Part shown: one piece after another, positions 1 to 13,022 of the stretch
Layout of the letters: every line of letters starts with the position of its first letter
Numbering within the stretch: position 1 is the stretch's first letter
Source: Podocnemis expansa
Lineage: Eukaryota > Chordata > Testudines > Podocnemididae
Length of the DNA: 64,000 bases
Direction of reading: 5' to 3'
Assembly (NCBI GenBank): GCA_007922195.1
Contig: ML681981.1
Span: 11,601,598-11,665,597, forward strand
The notes under the pieces: generated by a model
What the model saw: only the letters and a program-made list of their open reading frames with translations
Databases searched by the model: none
What the model was told of the DNA's origin: nothing
Translations under genes and position numbers: made by a program

Positions 1-84
1 CATGGAGTTATAAAGTACAGAACAAAATGAAAGAAATGACTCTGTTTTTCAGCATATTAAGCCCTATATGCAGCTAATCTCTTG

Positions 85-411
85 GGCTATGTCTACATCT
101 GGCAAGCTTAGTTTAGACTCGCTAGTCCTAACTAAGAAGTTGGAGGTTAGTTCAAACTAACAGCCAACGTTTTAGTTCAAACTAATGCTTAGTTCAAACT
201 AACCAGCTTAGTTTGAACGTCTTACGTTTGAACTAAGCCTTAGTCTGGGTTGTGCCCGCACCTAGTTCAAACTAAAGTTTAAACTAAGTGTGTAAGTTCG
301 GACTAACCGCTGGTACTTACAAGTTCAAATCAAGCCTAATGTGGCCATGGGCTAAATTGGTCCAGACTAAGCCTTCTCAGTCCAGACTAATTTGCCAGTG
401 TAGACATAGCC
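85..411. mobile_element. Harbinger-like MITE with internal palindrome array
   Basis: The ends are inverted repeats (GGCTATGTCTACA at 85 and TGTAGACATAGCC ending at 411). Both are flanked by the trinucleotide TTG (82-84 and 412-414). A 3-bp duplication is typical of PIF/Harbinger elements. The interior holds about ten full or partial copies of a short palindrome, TTAGTTCAAACTAA or its variants, in both orientations. There is no coding capacity, so it is a non-autonomous element. The superfamily assignment rests on the TIR and TSD length only. Confidence 0.75.
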
Positions 412-1814
412 TTGGTGTTATATGGGCCTCATCCATGCAGTATATATACTACCTCTATGTCCCCAAGGATGTCACGTGAGCCACTCACGCACTTTCCCTA
501 CAACTTCTATTGCACCCCGTCCCACTCTTCTTAGTTTTAAACCATTTTGTTTGTTTGTTTTTGACAATGCCTATGAAGCACTCAAGTCTCTTGGCTGCAG
601 AAGTTACTGAGGCAGAAGCAGCAATATACAGGTTATGAAGTCTCTGGCATTTCTGTTCGCACAGGACATCTTTACACAGTTAAACAAAATAAGTCAGTGA
701 CCAGAGGGCAGTGGGTTAAGTAGCCTCCATAAAGAATGAGTTTAGAGGAAACATTTTATTGCTGTGCAAAGAAAAGTAATCAAAGTAGGTTTCAAAGTCC
801 AACTAAACCTAAGGCAGTGAGGAAGTCAGAGACTAAGGTGAAAAGCTGTGTTCACATTCTCCAAGTGAAATACTGGCCTTATTAGGGCAGTCTGTGGGAG
901 TTTTGTCATTCATGTCAATGGTGAATCTCCAGCCTTTATTTGCTGTTTTGTGCTTAAGTATTACTCATATTTCTAACCAGTAGGTGGGCTTACATGCCAT
1001 GTGTTCCATGTATACTAGGGCTTTACATACAGATATGCCTAGTGTACGTTGTCCAGAAGAACTTACTTGCAGCTTGGCTATAATTAATAATACATAGCTG
1101 CTCCACATTCTCATTAAGAGATTAAATACTTTGGCTTGCCTTTGTTTGTGCACACAGCCTCAGAAAAAAATGTAACACAGCAAGCAACAAAATTAAGTGG
1201 TACAAACAGACAAGTTTGACAGTAAAATTGTTCAATTTTGATCTACTCAAGGATTATTGAGCAGTAGAGATTTTAAAAAAATTCTAAAATTAATGCACAC
1301 CATCCTGATAGTGTCTGTTAAAATGTAATAAAACTTGAATTGTCAAAACTTTGCTCATTGAGCCATCTTAAAGGATAAATTGCATCTAACATTAACTTTA
1401 AATTTTCCATTACAGATCATTGCTGAGGAAGACTCCCCAACACAGTATGTCATTGTTCACTAATGCCCAAACTGCAACCCTAGTTTTTAAGCCTGAAATT
1501 TAGGTAAACAACCTGTTTGCACAACAGGAAGGATTAGCTAGTTTCTGAACTCAGTTTGAGCTGACAGAATTTCTTGAATGTTTTTGGTTTGAATCAAATC
1601 ATTCACAAACCTTTTTCTAGTTAAAATTAGATAAAGGCCTTACCATAGCTTAATGAAACTGTAAAACAAAGATCTTGTAGAAAAGCTGGGACCATAGGTT
1701 TGTACTTAGTCCTAAGCCATGATTTTGTAGCTGGTTTTGGCTTAATTACATTACAGAATTGCAGCTGTCCACTAGAGACTTTGCTAAACCTTTTCAGCTA
1801 CGATTGCTGAAGCT

Positions 1815-2640
1815 TATGTCCACACTAGGCATGCAATAACCCAGGGATGCGTGCGACTGTCCCGGTGATTGGAGCTCAGGTCTACTCAGCCCATGATAGA
1901 TCTTGGCACCAGAACACGATGAGAAAAGCTTCTCTTTTGTGTTCTCAGTGACCTACTTTTCCTGGGCCCAAGCAGTATAGGAGAAGCAGCTGCCTGAAAC
2001 AAACACAGATGACAGGACTTGATTTTGGCAAGGGGCGCAGAGCAGGACAAGGAGCTGGGTATCAGAATGGAACTGGAGGCGGTTAAGAACAGGCAGGGAA
2101 AGATTGGGAGGCAGTAGGTGAGGGGGTTTAGAGAAGAAGGGGGTAAACCTTGAGCTGTCACCTCCCTACAACTGGTCCCCCCACACCTGGGATTATAAAG
2201 AACCCCTGTAAATACAGCTGGAGCAGTGATATGCTGAAGAATCAAGACAAACTGGGAGAGATGGGAAGAATTTATCAGAATTGGTGAAGACTGGACTTGG
2301 TCCGCATGGGCAATCTTAGGGATTCTGGGGCCTGGGGCAAAAGTCAAAGGGCTCCCCCCATGCTCTGTGTGGGCCCAATCCTTGACCCCTCCGGCCTCAC
2401 TGGGGCCCCCAAGCTACCCTTACCCAGTTTCTACTCCCTCCCCCAGGGCCTCTCCCCACCCCATTTTGGCCTCCATACTACTGTGCCTTTCCCTCTGTGC
2501 CCCCCCCCCACTTACCCCCAGAACACCTCCCCCCCCCCAGACTCCCAGTTTCTCCCTGGCCGCTGCAGACTCCCCATGGGCCCTACAGCCCCTGCATGTC
2601 TCTTTTCCTGCAAAACTACCTGACTAGCCACTGCCAGCTG
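1815..2640. other. GC-rich unclassified intergenic segment
   Basis: Base composition is clearly richer in G and C than the flanking AT-rich DNA, with C-rich runs near 2500-2540. Open frames occur on both strands (a 153-codon minus frame at 1886-2347 and plus frames at 2297-2627). Their translations are low-complexity, rich in Pro and Ser, and resemble no family I recognise. It is most likely the inside of an old repeat or a compositional island. The start at about 1815 contains a Harbinger-like string (GTCCACACTAGG), but I could not find a matching right end. Confidence 0.3.
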
Positions 2641-4315
2641 GCCATTTACCATGGCCATGAAGTAAGCAGAGCAGAGGAATAATAGAGACAAAGAGAAATG
2701 GAAGCAGGGAAGTTGCACCTAAACATGTCTGGGGTTTGTTATGTGCCCAACAGACAAAAGACTGAAGCAGAACAACATTTTAAAATACCTAGATATGCTA
2801 CTTAAAGGATGCATAAAAGAAATGTGACATAAAGGAAAAAGTCAAACTCAGACAGCATCCTTTAACATCCAACAACTACTTGCATCAACACTGACAACTT
2901 CCTACTTTTCCTTTCTTGTCTAAACTCTCCTGCCTTCTTACTTATGACTAGATTTCTTTGCTCTAACAAATCGTGCTCGTGCCCCTCCAGAAGCCATTTC
3001 TCTTATTTTTGTTTCAGTAGTGTTTTCAAAAGCATTTTCTTTCATTTTTCCTATTATCTCCAACTGCATAAACACAAAGAAACCAGTGTCTTTTCTTCTG
3101 GAAGGTGGATGGTCAACTGGGCTGCCTCTGTCCTGCTGTAGTTTTGCCTTCATGTTAATTAGGCCACAGACATTTTCTTAATCATGTTGTGCATTGCATG
3201 AATCACCTACAATTTTCTTTATTCAATCACTTTTGTGCATTATGCTTGTTTACCATTTCCAGTTTGTAAGTGTTTACCTGTCTATCTCTTGGCTACTCAC
3301 TCAACTGTCCATATTTAAGTCCCTCTCAAAGATCCACTTTCTACTGACAGGTTGGCAACAGTGAAGCAAAATGACTAGTATTAAAAAAATATACATTTTT
3401 TTTTTATTCCTCTTCCCCATATCTCTAAGAATGGATGATCAAGTTGACAGACAGCAAGTTTCTTGAGTGAAGGCTCATCCTTCCTAAAATGCTGAGACAT
3501 CTTGCGTGTACCTGATGCGACCATAAACAAGTAATACATAAACATACCTACGCCAATAGTCAAGCAGCTAGGATAACAGGGTGAGCAGTACAGAAGGAAG
3601 CAGTGTGGCCTAACAATACTGGTAAGTCAGGAGACCTGGTTGTTTTCTCCCCAGCTGTGTCACTGATCTGTTGTGATTTTGTCCCCATGGAAATTTTACT
3701 CTTTTGAAGTGGGGAAAGGAGGAATGTGTTTTTCCACAATATCTTTTCCAGCTTATTTGAGGTTCATTGTGCCCCCCCTAATTTTCCCCATGTTAGATTA
3801 GATCTCATTAAACAGCAATTGTACAGGAATAACATATAAAAAGTTTCCTTTTGCTGTGTGCTAGCATCAGAGACAGGACTGACAGAAAAGATACAACACT
3901 CCAGGTTCAGCTCCTGTGGTGTCATTTTCATTAGGTCCCTTCTCTTCATGTAGAATTTTAATTTGTCTTGATTAATGGGTTCTAAAATCTGGCAATTTAC
4001 TAGCTATAGTACAAGCAAACTACTTATCTGAATTAACTGACTAACAAAAATACATGGCTTTTAGTCAGTTCATTTCTAGGTAGTGTCCAGATATAACCTT
4101 TTTCTGACATTTTGCAGAAATCTTATTCTTGCAGATCAGGAAGAAAAATTACTTATCCCAAAAACTGATTTTCATGGGTAGATTTTATATGTGGTTGTGA
4201 CTTAGTAAGCTTCTTGTATGCATGAAAGGATTGTGCATTACAAAATGTTTAAGTGGCATAAATTGAGATGGCCACATTCCTTATGACTGGTAAAAGGCAT
4301 AGTATGTATTTAGAG

Positions 4316-4505
4316 CAGGGATCTCAAACTCATATCACACAAGGGCCACATGAAGATGAGTACGTTGTTAGTCCATGGGCCGCACCACTGAAACCTTTTC
4401 ATACAACGATATTGCAAATGCTGATAGCGATAGTGTCATCGTGGGCTGCAAGAAATAACTTTAGGGGCTGCACGTGGCCCTCAGGCCATGAGCTTGAGAC
4501 CTCTG
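4316..4505. mobile_element. hAT-type MITE
   Basis: The left end is CAGGGATCTCAAACTC and the right end is GAGCTTGAGACCTCTG, which are imperfect inverted repeats. The flanking octamers ATTTAGAG (4308-4315) and ATTTAAAA (4506-4513) match at 6 of 8 positions, consistent with a decayed 8-bp hAT target duplication. The 190-bp interior is non-coding. Widespread amniote hAT MITEs with CAGGG-TCTCAAACT ends look like this. Confidence 0.7.
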
Positions 4506-5302
4506 ATTTAAAATGGAAATAAAATGGATTCTTTCTAGTAACAGCAAGGGAAAAGCAGTTAAGATTGTCAGTACTTACTCATGTTATTTGACTTTTGCAT
4601 TTAAATGGGGGCAGAAAGCAGATTTCAGTAATTATGCTTTCCCACAAGACATTCATAAGGGCTATGCAAATCTCTGAGAGGCCTTGTATATAAGAAAGTT
4701 GACCTGGTGCAAGACAGTTTTTAAAACAGTTTTATGTAAATTGGGGAAAATGTTGCATGGATATTTATTTTGGTTTACCTTAATCCAGGGGTAGACAAAA
4801 CTGGCTCACAGCTAGGCACCAGCAATTTTTCTTTTGGTAGACAGAGGGTGCTCCTCTATTATGTTTCTGCAGTGAAGCTAGGCGACAGGCTACTAAAACT
4901 GGCCACTGTGCTGATCAGAGAAAGATTTTCTGAGGCCTGGCTTAATCCTAAAAAAGAAACCACTCACACCAAAATTTGCATGGCCTTTTGCACTGATTTA
5001 ACTTAAATCATACATTAAATTAAGCCAGTAAAACTCATCATTCCTATATGAGGCTCAGTCACAATCTAGTTCCTGGTTCTCCCTGCTATAGCAGAAAAAA
5101 AGTCATCTATGCCACCATTATACTTGGTGTTGGTTATTTTTATCTGTGGTGTGTTACTACAAATGTGGAGCAGCTGCACAGAAACTACTCTCCCCACTAT
5201 ACTGCTATTCATACTACTAGGAGAGTAAGCCACCGCTATAACTAATTCCCTCTAGACAGAAATGGAGCTTGTACTCCATGCAGAGGAATGTCATAGTTAA
5301 AT

Positions 5303-5503
5303 CCAAAGGGGGCAGCCATGTTATTCTAGTTCACTGAAACAAACAAGAAGTCCTGTAGCACTTAAAGACTAACATTTATTTATTGCATGAGCTTTCATGG
5401 GAGAAAATCCCACTTCATCTGACAAAGTGGGATTTTTCTCCTACAAAAGCTCATGCAATAAATAAATCTGTTATCCTTTAAGTGCTCCAGGACTCCTTGT
5501 TTA
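5303..5503 (-). mobile_element. Foldback Penelope-like terminal repeat (copy A)
   Basis: This is an almost complete palindrome. The left arm reads inwards from CCAAAGGGGGCAGCC through the GAGTCC, TGGCAC and GCATGAGCTTTCATGGGAG segments, and the right arm is its reverse complement. The right end stops short at CTTGTTTA and lacks the GGCTGCCCC terminus. Both sides carry the same 12-mer, TCATAGTTAAAT (5291-5302 and 5504-5515). A fixed terminus, a truncated opposite end and a 12-bp duplication point to target-primed retrotransposition. Confidence 0.75.
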
Positions 5504-5749
5504 TCATAGTTAAATGCTACTTACTTTTCTGCATTTTAGAGCTCACAAACATATTTTAGCAGAATTCTCTAGTCAAATGTAGCTATGAAGCATCCCCAAG
5601 TCCACGGTTTCACTAAAAAACTTTCAAAATAGTACCAGGACTTAGTTATTGGGGACCAACCAGAACTTTTAAAAGCTTCTCTGCTGTAAAAAGAGTAGCA
5701 TCAAGGGGAACATTCCTCTTACCAGTGTCTGTGACCATTTATCATAGAG

Positions 5750-5869
5750 TTTGACAAAGTGGGATTTTCTCCTATGAAAGCTCATGCAATAAATGCATTT
5801 GTTAGCCTTTAAGTGCCACACGAATCCATTTGTTTTGCTGAACTAGACTAACATGGCTGCCCCTTTGGA
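5750..5869 (+). mobile_element. Penelope-like terminal repeat, single arm (copy B)
   Basis: One arm of the same family as the 5303-5503 element, in opposite orientation to that element's left arm. It begins at TTGACAAAGTGGG and runs to the fixed end GGCTGCCCCTTTGGA. The heptamer CATTTAT flanks it on both sides (5736-5742 and 5873-5879) and may be the remains of a target duplication. It lies only about 250 bp from copy A. Confidence 0.65.
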
Positions 5870-7223
5870 TCTCATTTATAGGTTTCAAACATTTTCACAT
5901 TAGAGTATCCTGCTTATGTCCTGGTATTCAAGGGCCATTTCTTTTCATGCATCTCAGCAATGGTAGATGTCGGTATAGTCTCCCATAATGCATGCCAATG
6001 AGGCTCAACACACTGAGGTAGCAATATGTAGTGCTGAACTGGCCCAAGTAACTTAGCCAGTTTTTTGCATACTTTCTCATAATACAGGCATTTATTTCAA
6101 TTATAATCCAATCCCCTTCCCAATTAAGTACAACATATACACTGCAGTCATCCTGTACCATTTAGTACAGATAATTTTAGCAGGATATTGTGTTGTTCAT
6201 GTACAATCAACCACAATAAGGTGGTGGCATAAAGCCAGAGCATTGGTCTTTTATCACTTGCTGTTCCTGCAGCTGGCATAGCAAGATTTAGGTAATATGT
6301 TGGTCCCTTATAGCATGTTGTAAAATACAGCAATCTTCAGGCTGCTTTAAGTTAGTGCAGGAAGATCAGCTCTGCACAGAGGCTGCAACAGGATTGAAGA
6401 AGTGAAAAGGTGAGTTCACTAGACAGGAACACAAGCCCCTCCTAAAGAAATATTTTGCATTTTTTCTTATAATTGGTTCACTTAATTTTTCCTCCCTCTT
6501 TTTTCCTTTAAAATATTAAGTCAAATAAATACATAGGTTTATCATTGTCTTTTGTTGACCAGCGCAGCTTTTAATATGCGGCTTGTGTAGAGCTACGGAC
6601 AACACAAGAACAATGGAAATCAAACATCTAGTACTCATTGGCTACTTGGAATTTATCTCAAGAGTATTTTTTTTAAGGTGTTTGATTATAGTACTGTAGA
6701 AGACAAACACCTAGAATGTACTAAATGTTAAAATGAGAATTTTTAGGTTTTTATAAAACAGACAATTCTATAGCTTCTCACAGAACACTATTGAAGGTTT
6801 TCCCAGTTTTTACAGCACTGGAACACACTGGACAATATTAATTCCAGTCAGAAAGTGCCAGACCAGCTTTTTGTAAACTCTCCTATATTTACATCTGGGG
6901 GATGTTTTATAAATTTCTTGCTGAGAAACTGGATTTTGTAATATTTTGTACATTCCCAAACATGTTTGATAGAAAAGTATAAAAACATTAAATATTGAAA
7001 CACAAATCACATTTTTAGGGAAAACCAACTAATTCTGCTTACTTACATTTCTGTGATATTTCTAGGAGCTGAAGAAATTTGTTCTGTATAACTTTGTACC
7101 CAGAACAGATTTGATACCAGTCAAATGTTAACTGTTTTGCCATTTCAAAGAGTTCCCACCCTTTGTGCTATGAAGTAAAATTTCTATATTCAGGTTCCAT
7201 ATAATTAGATTAATACTTTAATG

Positions 7224-7393
7224 CAGTGTTTCCCAACCAGTGTGCCATGGAAATTTTTGAAAAACTTCTCAGAGTGCTGGATTGGCTCATGAATATTCAT
7301 AAGTTCATTGGGAGACTATATGGTGGTGTATCTCAAAATAATTAAAGGTATCAAGGTGTACCATGGCAGAGAAAAGGATGGGAACCACCACTG
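7224..7393. mobile_element. hAT-type MITE (CAGTGTTTCCCAACC ends)
   Basis: The left end is CAGTGTTTCCCAACCAGTG and the right end is GGGAACCACCACTG, which are inverted repeats. The flanking octamers CTTTAATG (7216-7223) and CCTTAATG (7394-7401) differ at one base, as expected for an aged 8-bp hAT duplication. The interior is non-coding and contains GTGTGCCATGG-like and TACCATGGCAGAG segments, also found in the 19.3-kb and 48.7-kb elements. Confidence 0.8.
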
Positions 7394-7401
7394 CCTTAAT
7401 G

Positions 7402-9654
7402 TTCATTTCCAGGGTGATTTTGGGAGCCCTCAGATATGCTCAAATTAGCTTTCATTTTGAAGGAGAAAGCAAAACATGAAGTGTAACTCACATCAAAAGA
7501 AAAAATCTGACAGTTTTTTTGCAATATGTATTTTGATTAACTAATCAATCTATAGAGATTTTTAGTGTAAGTTCTGATTTTTTAAAAAGACTGTCACGAC
7601 CCCGTATTACATTTCCCAAGATTTCCTTAGCATAAGCAATGGATGACAAGTGTCAGTATTTCATACAACTAGATTTAATAAGTTGTTATTACAGAAAAAA
7701 TAAAGTCCAAACTACAAAGTTTAAGCAGTTGTAAGCAATAGCAGCATTGAGCTCCATGTTTAGTCACAGTACTGCAGTTCCATACAAGCATTAGTCCAAG
7801 CCAAAAAGGTAGAAGCCTTGTTAGGATTACTAGCAAAAACAATCTAAGGGAACATGTAATAAAAGATACAGTACATTTAAAATTAGCTGAAAAAACAAGT
7901 ACAGAGATCTTAGCTGTGAATACTCTAAAAGTTATGTCCATTATTTTGACAGCAAAATTACAAATACCTAATACTTTATACCCCAACAGAACTACATCCA
8001 GAAAAAATAGCTGAAATGATTATCCCATATTAGCACCCTGGTTTTTCACCTCTTGCTAAATGTCACTTCCATATACATTTAAATGTGCCAGAATTAAATG
8101 ATCCTTATAGTTCCTGACCAGCTACCCATTTGGGGTATAGAGTAATCACCAACATGAATATAAAATACTTTGTGGTCTGATAGAACACTATAGCAGCTGA
8201 GATTGAGAAGAAAGTGTGTCCAGTTAAATAAAAAAGCTGACATCATACAAACCAGTGTAAAAAGCAACTACTGTACATACAAGCCAGGTTAAACAAAAGA
8301 GACATTTGTACAAATCTGTGACTAATCTTTCACTCATACCTTGCAAGTAGAGATGTCACAATACTGAAATATTAACATGGGAGCTTTCCCGAGTTAAGTG
8401 CTTCTTTAAGAAACTATTCTAACAGAGAGTGAAATCAGCAAGTTATTTGCTAACAGCATATTTGCAATACAATTTGTTTTACCCCATGCCTTGCTAGGAG
8501 ACTATAAAAGACAAGCATGTAGGCAGAAATCTAAGCATAAACTTTGTACCACTTAGGAACTCTTTTAGTCCTCTTCGGTCCTTAATCTCCTTTATATTTG
8601 CAACTTTGATGTATTCCAACCAGTAGTACCTAATTTAAGTCTAAATTTTACCTTACTATTCTAGTGATCTAGTCTATATATTACTTATGGAAGTGAATAC
8701 ACAGAGGATACACATACAGTGGCCCATCTCTGGACACATTTCTTTGTACAAGTTATGGTGACCTCTACCACACTGGCATAAATTACAGTAGTTATGAAAG
8801 GTCATTAATAAACCAGTTGAAATAACTGATCTATCCAGAGAAGGTCATTGTATATGTCCTGTTTACGCAACACCAGTTTCAGTCTGGATTGTTTTTAAGC
8901 ACCAGAGTAAACAGCCCCTGGCTCTGGGATGTGTGGTCTGCCAGAAAACTAGGGAAAAGGAAAGAAAGGTGAGCAGAGGTGAAGAAAAAAGTGAAGAGAT
9001 GCTTCCATGACAGCCACTGATGCTGCACATGCAAGAACACAAAACAACAAAGAAAGACAGCCAAAGAAAAATTGAGAAGATAAAGGAACCAAATAAATTG
9101 CCAGACGTATTTATGAAATGGGATATTGCATTTCTACCAGGGAGTGACATGCATTATTCTGCATTAACTATGATGCTACCAACAATATGTGGTAACTCCA
9201 ATGGTAAATCGTGTTGTGACTTGTGATATTTATGTCTCTTCCATGTCATCAGAGAAAATGTATGAAAAAGTAGGAACTTATCCAAAAAGGGCTAGGGGTA
9301 GCCAAATAAACAAACAAACAAACAAACAAATAAATAAATAAATATAGTGGCCGAACACATTGAATGGAGATGGGACAAAATTTAGGATACTCAACTGAAG
9401 ACAGTCTGTTGAAAAAAAAGTTTAAATAAGTTATAACAAAAAAAAAAAAAGCAATGGAAGGTTATATTGAACAGACAGGGTCATAAACCCATTTCATATT
9501 ATTACTAGATTTTAGTTCATTATAATAGCAATAGCATTCATCAGCACTGGTGTTGTGGAAATCTAGAAAGTGAACTGGTACTGTGACATCCCTATTATCG
9601 CCCTAAATCGTTTTGATAAAGGAAAAGGCTTTTTAAAATATCACATCATTTTTC
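7402..9654. other. Intergenic DNA downstream of CPEB3
   Basis: AT-rich sequence with no recognised repeat except the simple repeat at 9305-9344. I see no coding signal; the small frames on both strands look random. It lies between the likely CPEB3 poly(A) site and the first repeat. Distal alternative poly(A) sites here cannot be excluded. Confidence 0.4.
9305..9344. repeat. (CAAA)n/(TAAA)n microsatellite
   Basis: A run of CAAA tetranucleotides changes into TAAA tetranucleotides over about 40 bases. It lies just beyond the probable 3' end of the CPEB3 transcript. Confidence 0.9.
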
Positions 9655-9670
9655 TGCTTCATTCTGTCAT

Positions 9671-9676
9671 TTTATT
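9671..9676 (-). promoter_or_regulatory. CPEB3: Candidate poly(A) signal of CPEB3
   Basis: Plus-strand TTTATT reads AATAAA on the transcript strand. It is followed by a suitable cleavage interval and then a GU-containing stretch (TGATGTGAT on the minus strand, about 25-35 nt downstream). A second AATAAA lies at 9878-9883. The choice between them is a guess without transcript data. Confidence 0.35.
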
Positions 9677-12600
9677 GCCCAATTACTCATTACATTTTCC
9701 AATCACTTTATATAACCAACCATTTTCATCATTGTAAACCACATCAGCAAGTTAATACATAAAGCTTTGCATTTCAAAAACTAGACACTTTAGTAACAAT
9801 ATTACAAAGGTTTTAGCTTCAAAAATAACCAAAAATGAAAAAAATAAACTTTTAAAGAATTAGCATCATAAAATTAATTTATTCCAAGTAAAAATACAAA
9901 ATAATATTAATGACATTGACCAGATATGAAAGTCTCTCCCAGAAATAACTATATTAATGGTTGAGAAAGCACTCCTTAAAGAAAATACGAAATAAAAATG
10001 AAAAATATGTAAATATGTTTAATTTTTTCTTAGCAAAAAATCTTTCTAAAAATAACAATGAAAATTTGTCTCAGTACAAAGGCTACATTACTATTGAAAA
10101 TATACCAGCATGAAGAAAAGGTACATATTTGACAGTAGAAAAATGATCTTAGTGAATCACAATGTCTAAAGTCTGCAATGAAAATAAATTTGCAATAAAG
10201 ATTTATGCCTTTTTTCTTTTCATTTTTCTTTTTTTTTATACAAACAGTACAAACAGTATTGCACGTAACAACAAATAGTCGAGGTTAGGTTAGCCTTCAA
10301 AAAAATCGACTAGTTCAAGTCTCACAACAGAAAAGGCCACAATAGGACCTACTGTACCCAGGGGCTTCTTAGTCAAGTTGCAGCTCAGAACACCTTATTT
10401 TAAAAAATATTTTTGAAGGACCCTCTTTTAATATAACATTAATAATTCAGGGACACATTCATTTACAAAACAAAAAGGGAGCATGTTATAATTTAATAAA
10501 CTAAAAAGTTCTCTTTAAAAAATACAAACAGAAGAACTCTCACAATTCTGGTCAGTCGTGCATAATCACACTTGATTATAAATATACAAATTAAGGGAAA
10601 ATATTTCTTCACCCTCTATTCACAACTTTCAGCACCAAATGGAGTTTGTTTACACCTGTTCTCTATGACAACTGTTTAGTTTTAATCCAACTTTATGCTG
10701 TACTGTACAATCTTCAGCTCTCTGGGATACGTCTACATGAAAGGGAAATTCCTTCAAAAATGTCTACTTTCACATAATTAGGTAGGTTTCTGTAGGTTAG
10801 CTATGATCTTTAATATTACAGTTATAAAGCTCTAACTTCTTCATTTTCAAAAAACGCAAATAAGCATGAAAAAAATAAAGTTACCCATCTGTTAAATCAT
10901 TTTCTTGCAGAATTAAATTAATATATATTTTTCTGAATAAACTTACTTAGAAAATATCATTTTCTTTCCTATATTTCAAAATTGAGGTATTGCAAAAGAT
11001 CATGTCAGTCAGAAAGCATGCCTTTTTCTTTTAAAAAAAATCATTGGCCAACTGTTGAAAACTGTCTAGATACAAAAAGTAGTGCATAACAAATGTCTTT
11101 TACAGATGATTTAAAAAAAAAAAAAAAAGACATCTGGGCTGGAAAAAGCAATATCACAAAAAAGCCCAGAAGTAACCTTGAAAGGGATAATTATAATAAG
11201 GATTTTAAACCAGTAAAAAACTATTTTTTCTTATTTCAAAACAGAATATCTGTCAAAGCCAATAATTGCAACTACACATTGACAAAAAACAAAAACAAAA
11301 CCACAACAGCTTACTAAATTAGACAAAAACAAGGACATCACAACAAATGAAGCCCAAAACATTTAAATCTACTATGCGGTGTCATATCCAGTCAGATTGT
11401 CCCCAGAACTGTAAAAACAAAGAGGGGTGGGGGGAAGGGGAACAGTGTACACATTCTCACAATCACAAGTACACCAAGTGTGTTTTTATGCTATTATCTA
11501 CAGTCCCCATAGGACATGCTAAATAAATGTCTGCTGTGTTAGCAGGTCTTAATTGTATTCAAGCATCACAGGATACATCCAGGGATCAAAGAGTTAACGC
11601 CATACCCAGAAAACAGATCTCATGTTAACTTGTGTACAGACATTTCTTTAGCACCCCACTTTTTCCTAACTTTCTTATAAATGTGCCTAGTTTCTCAGTC
11701 TGACAGACTGTCTATATAATCGGTAGTGTATGTATGTAGTATGAGCTCTTTGGTTTTCTGGACAAGGTCTGCAGCTACATAAATGGTGCAAGCATTAGGA
11801 GAAAGATTGTAATGAAGAGCTCATGTTTTGCTTATAAGCCTATTATAAACTCTCAAGTGTGATAATGTTGGATAAAGAGGCTTTAACAGTTAAGTTTGAT
11901 CACAGTACTAGACATAATCACTTTACTATAGAAAATAAATTGCACAATATATAACAGAGCACCGCAAAGTACTTCATCTACCATCCACAAATTTGTTTTA
12001 AGAATATCCTACATCTACTTTTTATATTTGTTGTAATATAGGTCATTCTGTAATGGGCTGATCCTAATTTCAGAAGCATTACATTTATGGAGGCATGCCT
12101 TCCTCCAGTCAGTAATCATTTTTTCCTTTACTGAGTATTTTGTAGCCTACATAGATTCTTAATTTGTGCATTGTGGGCAGGTTTTATATTAGACATATAT
12201 AAAATTTATTGCATGCAGCAACCTGATTAAGTAAACATGCAGTCAAAAAAATTGACTTTCCTTGGAAGCTTTCTGTATGCTATACTGATCTCCTTTCAGC
12301 AGCCACCACTCTATTTTTAATCACATATTCATTTTTTTTAAATTGATACCCTAGCCTGAATAGAGTATTATGGTATTAGTAATACCATTTTAATAGCAGC
12401 AAAAGCTATTGCAGCATACATTTACATAACACTAAAAGACCTAACCAAAAAAAAAAAACAACCCAAACAAACAAACAAACAAAAAAAAACCAACCCCAAA
12501 CCACCTCCCTCAGCAAAACAAAAAAAATCTGACCCATCTTATGAGGTATCATCATCCTTAGAAGTCAAAATGGAGAGCAACTAAAGGCTTATTTTCTTCA

Positions 12601-12980
12601 AGGGTTATTCCTACCTTTAAATGACCGAAACTAATGATTGCTGAATATCTGTTTTAAGTTTTTGCTACATCTGCCACCTATTCATGAGTATTACCTTTGG
12701 TAAGTCATCTGCTAGGGGCAAGTTTAAAGTTTCTGAAAATAAGTGCATGCTCCAGTTTAAAAATAAAAATAAGTATAATAAAAAAATCTTCATCACATAC
12801 GCATCAACCCAATGATGGCTGATGAGAATGGCAGTCTACATAATGTCACTAGTGACAAGTCTTGTGTAGGAAATTAAGGTACCAAGCAGATGTTTGTGTG
12901 AATCAAAGTGCAAAATCAGTACAGTTACACTCTGCCTGTTTGTATTATACTGGACACCGAGTTCAGTAATGTGACTGTAA

Positions 12981-13022
12981 ATAATAATAATAATGATAAT
13001 AATAATAATAGTAGTAATAAAA
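12981..13022. repeat. (AAT)n trinucleotide repeat in the 3' UTR
   Basis: AAT units with single interruptions (GAT and GTA) cover about 40 bases. On the CPEB3 transcript this reads as UUA/UAU repeats starting about 130 nt after the stop codon. At its right edge (13017-13022) the transcript strand reads TTTTAT. Confidence 0.9.

Noticed and set aside
1886..2347. 153-codon open frame on the minus strand
   Set aside because: No recognisable domain, no conserved neighbours or splice context, and it overlaps other frames in a GC-rich block.
1..9650. Exons of a downstream neighbour such as BTAF1
   Set aside because: In mammals BTAF1 lies on this side of CPEB3, but no frame here resembles its helicase or HEAT-repeat sequence.
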